A stretch of 6,694 nucleotides of DNA from Deltaproteobacteria bacterium (lineage in GTDB: Bacteria; Desulfobacterota; Syntrophobacteria; BM002): contig JAGFXI010000109.1 of NCBI GenBank assembly GCA_017861095.1, positions 1 to 6,694 on the forward strand, written 5' to 3'. The notes under the pieces are model-generated. The model ran no database searches. It had not been told where the DNA came from and worked only from the letters and a program-made list of their open reading frames with translations. Below, in pieces: positions 4,804 through 6,694 of this stretch (within the stretch, counting starts at the first letter, position 1; every line of letters starts with the position of its first letter). A program made the position numbers and the translations under genes.

Positions 4804-6465
4804 ATGGAAGTACGAATCACCACCGAGATGGGCCCTGCCGAGATCCTCGACGTACTGCGGAAGGCGGACGGCTACTACCTCTGCAACAACGAGCGGGACG
4901 TATCGCAGTCGGACTTCAAGAACCGCCTCATGCCCATGACCACCGCCCGGGTCGCTCCCTACCGGGAGGCAGCCGGGTTCTTCTCGCTGGAGGTGAGCGG
5001 TGGGGCCTCGATCCATGTGGATCTCATGCGCAAGCAGGTGAATCCCTTCGAGCGACTGCGCCTGGCCAGGAAGGCCATGCCGCGAACACTCCTCCAGGCC
5101 GTCTGCCGGGGCGCGAACCTGTACGGGTATCGGCACTATCCAGAGAACGTCATCCGGTTCACGGTGCGGGAGTTCGCCAAGTACGTGGACGTATGGCGGG
5201 TCTACGACTTTCTGAATCACGTCCCCAACATGGTTCCCGTGTTCGAGGAGGTCCAGAAGGCGGGAAGACTTCTCCTCCCGAGCATTTGCTTCTCTACCGG
5301 GAAAGAGCACTCCGACCAGTTCTATGTAAGGAAGGTTCGGGAGATCCTGGAGGTGACCGGTCCGGACGTCATCGTCTCGATCAAGAATCATTCCGGCCTC
5401 GGAACGCCCAAGCGAATAGCCCAGCTGGTGGAGGCGATCCGCTCCGAGTTCCCGGACCTTATCCTTCATTACCACGGGTGCAACACCGATGGAAACGACA
5501 TCGGCCGCATGACCGCCGCGATCATGGCCGGTGTGAAACTTTGTGATGTGGCGGACCACGGCTACGGGTCCGTCTATGGCCAGGCCCCCGCCCTGACCTT
5601 GATCCAGACTCTGGAGGATTACGGCAAGCGCGCCGCGGGCATGGATATCAAGGCCCTGATCAAATGCTCGGACATCTTGCGCTACGAGCGCAGCATCTAT
5701 GAGCCCTTCGAGAGCCCCTACCGCGGCCACGATCCCACCGTCGCTCGCTACAAACTCACTGGCGGCGCCGCCGGCAGTACCTTCGAGCAGGCCGAGAAGG
5801 GTGGATTTCTTGACCGGATGCCCGATATCCTCGAGGAGATGGGGAATGTCCTCACTGAACTGGGGAACTGGTGGTGCGTCAGCCCCGGGGCGCAGATCGT
5901 CTGGACCACGGCGGTGAACAACGTCCTCTACGGCCGCTATGAGCGGCCGACCCTGGATCTCAAGAACCTGATCCTGGGACGGTACGGTCCCCTGCCATTC
6001 TATGATCCCCAAGAGTGGATCTGCGAGAGGGTGCTGGAATACCAGCGCTCGGATGGCAAGAAATGGCACAAAGTCATGGCCGAGGAAGGCGGCCAGGTCA
6101 AACCCCGGGATGCCGACCTGGAGCGGGAGCGGGCGAGCCTCGAGAAGGAGCTGGGTCGGCCGGCGACCGATGAGGAGCTCGTGCTCTACCTCCAGCACCC
6201 CTTCGATGCCGTTGCCTTTTTCCGGTTCGTGGCCCGCTACGGCAAGACCTGGCTCCTGCCGCCGGAGATCTGGTTCCGGCGCGGGGGTTTCGAGGGCGGC
6301 GAACGGATCGTCATGGAGGATGAATACGGGGTCCCGCACCGCATTGAGGTGATCTCAACCCGCCGCGTCGGGAAGACCGTCCTCACCTCGCTTGTCATCG
6401 ACCACAGTTTTCACACCCTGAGCGTCAATACGGAGAAGGAGGGGGGCGAACCGGCGTCACCTTAG
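4804..6465 (+). CDS. Divergent carboxyltransferase of the pyruvate carboxylase/OadA superfamily, without biotin carrier domain
   Basis: This protein of 553 residues should move a carboxyl group from carboxybiotin to a small acid. It has the HMGL-type barrel and the following linker/allosteric-type domain of PycB or OadA. RD-VSQS (R31, D32, Q35) replaces the usual RDxHQS. SLEVSGGAS (61-69), RGANLYGYRHYPENV, DVWRVYDFLNHVPNM, K194 in IKNHSGL (the carbamylated lysine) and H222-x-H224 match known metal-site residues. The usual DMSGMTSQP segment is changed to DHGYGSVYGQAP. The catalytic Thr of GGQYTN is replaced by Gly (G324) followed by Ser-Thr in GGAAGST. The C-terminus ends with a WLLPPEIWFRRG...IEVIS region like the linker domain, and no AMKM biotin site follows. 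The start is ATG 4804, with GGAG nine bases before it. ATG 4795 directly abuts the GGAG and is less likely. The substrate is uncertain; pyruvate is one candidate. Confidence 0.8.
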   Translation: MEVRITTEMGPAEILDVLRKADGYYLCNNERDVSQSDFKNRLMPMTTARVAPYREAAGFFSLEVSGGASIHVDLMRKQVNPFERLRLARKAMPRTLLQAVCRGANLYGYRHYPENVIRFTVREFAKYVDVWRVYDFLNHVPNMVPVFEEVQKAGRLLLPSICFSTGKEHSDQFYVRKVREILEVTGPDVIVSIKNHSGLGTPKRIAQLVEAIRSEFPDLILHYHGCNTDGNDIGRMTAAIMAGVKLCDVADHGYGSVYGQAPALTLIQTLEDYGKRAAGMDIKALIKCSDILRYERSIYEPFESPYRGHDPTVARYKLTGGAAGSTFEQAEKGGFLDRMPDILEEMGNVLTELGNWWCVSPGAQIVWTTAVNNVLYGRYERPTLDLKNLILGRYGPLPFYDPQEWICERVLEYQRSDGKKWHKVMAEEGGQVKPRDADLERERASLEKELGRPATDEELVLYLQHPFDAVAFFRFVARYGKTWLLPPEIWFRRGGFEGGERIVMEDEYGVPHRIEVISTRRVGKTVLTSLVIDHSFHTLSVNTEKEGGEPASP

Positions 6466-6519
6466 AATTCTCTTGAAAAGCCTTTGTCGTGTTCACTGGA
6501 GAGCGTTCAGCCGGAGTGA

Positions 6520-6543
6520 GGGCGGGCTTGTTGATGCCCGCCC
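6520..6543 (+). terminator. Stem-loop after the carboxyltransferase gene
   Basis: GGGCGGGC (6520-6527) and GCCCGCCC (6536-6543) form a perfect 8-bp GC stem with an 8-base loop, 54 bases after the stop codon. The trailing sequence has only a weak T-rich patch (GAACTGTTTCT). It is a likely transcription end or the edge of a dispersed GC-rich intergenic repeat. Confidence 0.5.
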
Positions 6544-6567
6544 GAACTGTTTCTAGAGGCGGACAAG

Positions 6568-6639
6568 TCTGCAAAGGCGTCACGCCGAGGCGTGATCGCG
6601 GCATTGATAGTGGAGTGGCGCCAGGCGAAGCCTGGGGCG
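6568..6639 (+). repeat. Diverged dispersed repeat, right copy
   Basis: TCTGCAAAGGCG (6568-6579) is followed by a perfect 7-bp hairpin TCACGCC/GGCGTGA (6580-6595), then TCGCGGCATTGATAGTGGAG (6596-6615), then a second hairpin CCAGGC/GCCTGG (6621-6635). The first and third blocks match the left copy at 27-63 with few changes, and the intervening part differs in sequence and length while remaining a hairpin. Compensated stems suggest selection for structure. The frame also reads open from about 6547 to 6645, but without a start codon or ribosome-binding site. Confidence 0.5.
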
Positions 6640-6694
6640 TTGGGATAGTCGGTAGCACCGTACTTGAAACTCGCCAAGGGAGTCCAGTGGGTTC

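Noticed and set aside
3976..6339. Open frame of 787 codons on the minus strand opposite both carboxylase genes
   Set aside because: It lies antisense to two well-conserved genes in a GC-rich region, where long antisense open frames are expected. Its composition is Gly/Leu/Asp/His-rich and resembles no family I know.
6547..6645. Open reading frame through the right repeat (reads LEADKSAKASRRG... in frame)
   Set aside because: No start codon or ribosome-binding site, ends at a TAG, and the left repeat copy does not preserve the same peptide beyond SAKA.
6645..6694. Possible partial tRNA-Ser at the right edge (CTTGAAA anticodon-loop-like and GTGGGTTC T-arm-like bits)
   Set aside because: The bases flanking the CTTGAAA do not form an anticodon stem, and the acceptor and D arms are not recognisable. 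The window ends before the T arm could be tested.

Overview
This is a GC-rich bacterial window with five complete protein genes and one plausible small gene. Nothing in it fixes the organism. The GC-rich codon use, a rubredoxin, a split pyruvate-carboxylase-like enzyme and repeated GC-rich intergenic hairpins would fit an environmental, possibly anaerobic or microaerophilic, Gram-negative-type lineage, but that is inference. I see no phage, transposase or CRISPR.

Layout. Positions 1-242 hold no convincing gene, only a repeat copy and a long inverted repeat. A TtcA-like PP-loop tRNA thiolase is on the minus strand at 243-1046. The divergent intergenic region 1047-1414 carries predicted promoters in both directions and a row of GC-rich hairpins. 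On the plus strand follow a rubredoxin (1415-1576), a 212-base spacer with a possible promoter, a small cysteine-containing ORF (1789-2052), and an RNA 3'-terminal phosphate cyclase, RtcA (2049-3092). The small ORF and rtcA overlap by four bases, so they are probably co-translated. A new transcription unit then seems to start at a good predicted extended -10 promoter (3134-3162). It encodes a biotin carboxylase subunit (3271-4719) and a divergent carboxyltransferase of the pyruvate carboxylase/oxaloacetate decarboxylase superfamily (4804-6465). A hairpin at 6520-6543 may end the unit. The last ~130 bases contain a diverged second copy of the repeat seen at the left end.

How the genes work together. 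The two carboxylase genes almost certainly form one biotin-dependent enzyme: the first charges biotin with bicarbonate and ATP, the second passes the carboxyl group to an acceptor. No biotin-carrier domain is encoded in the window. The carboxyltransferase keeps the metal-binding residues of the family, but it has lost the usual catalytic threonine and the sequence following the metal-site histidines is remodelled. Its acceptor may therefore not be pyruvate. This is the most interesting part of the window. The left half groups RNA modification (TtcA-like), electron transfer (rubredoxin) and RNA-end repair (RtcA), but only the small ORF and rtcA are clearly coupled.
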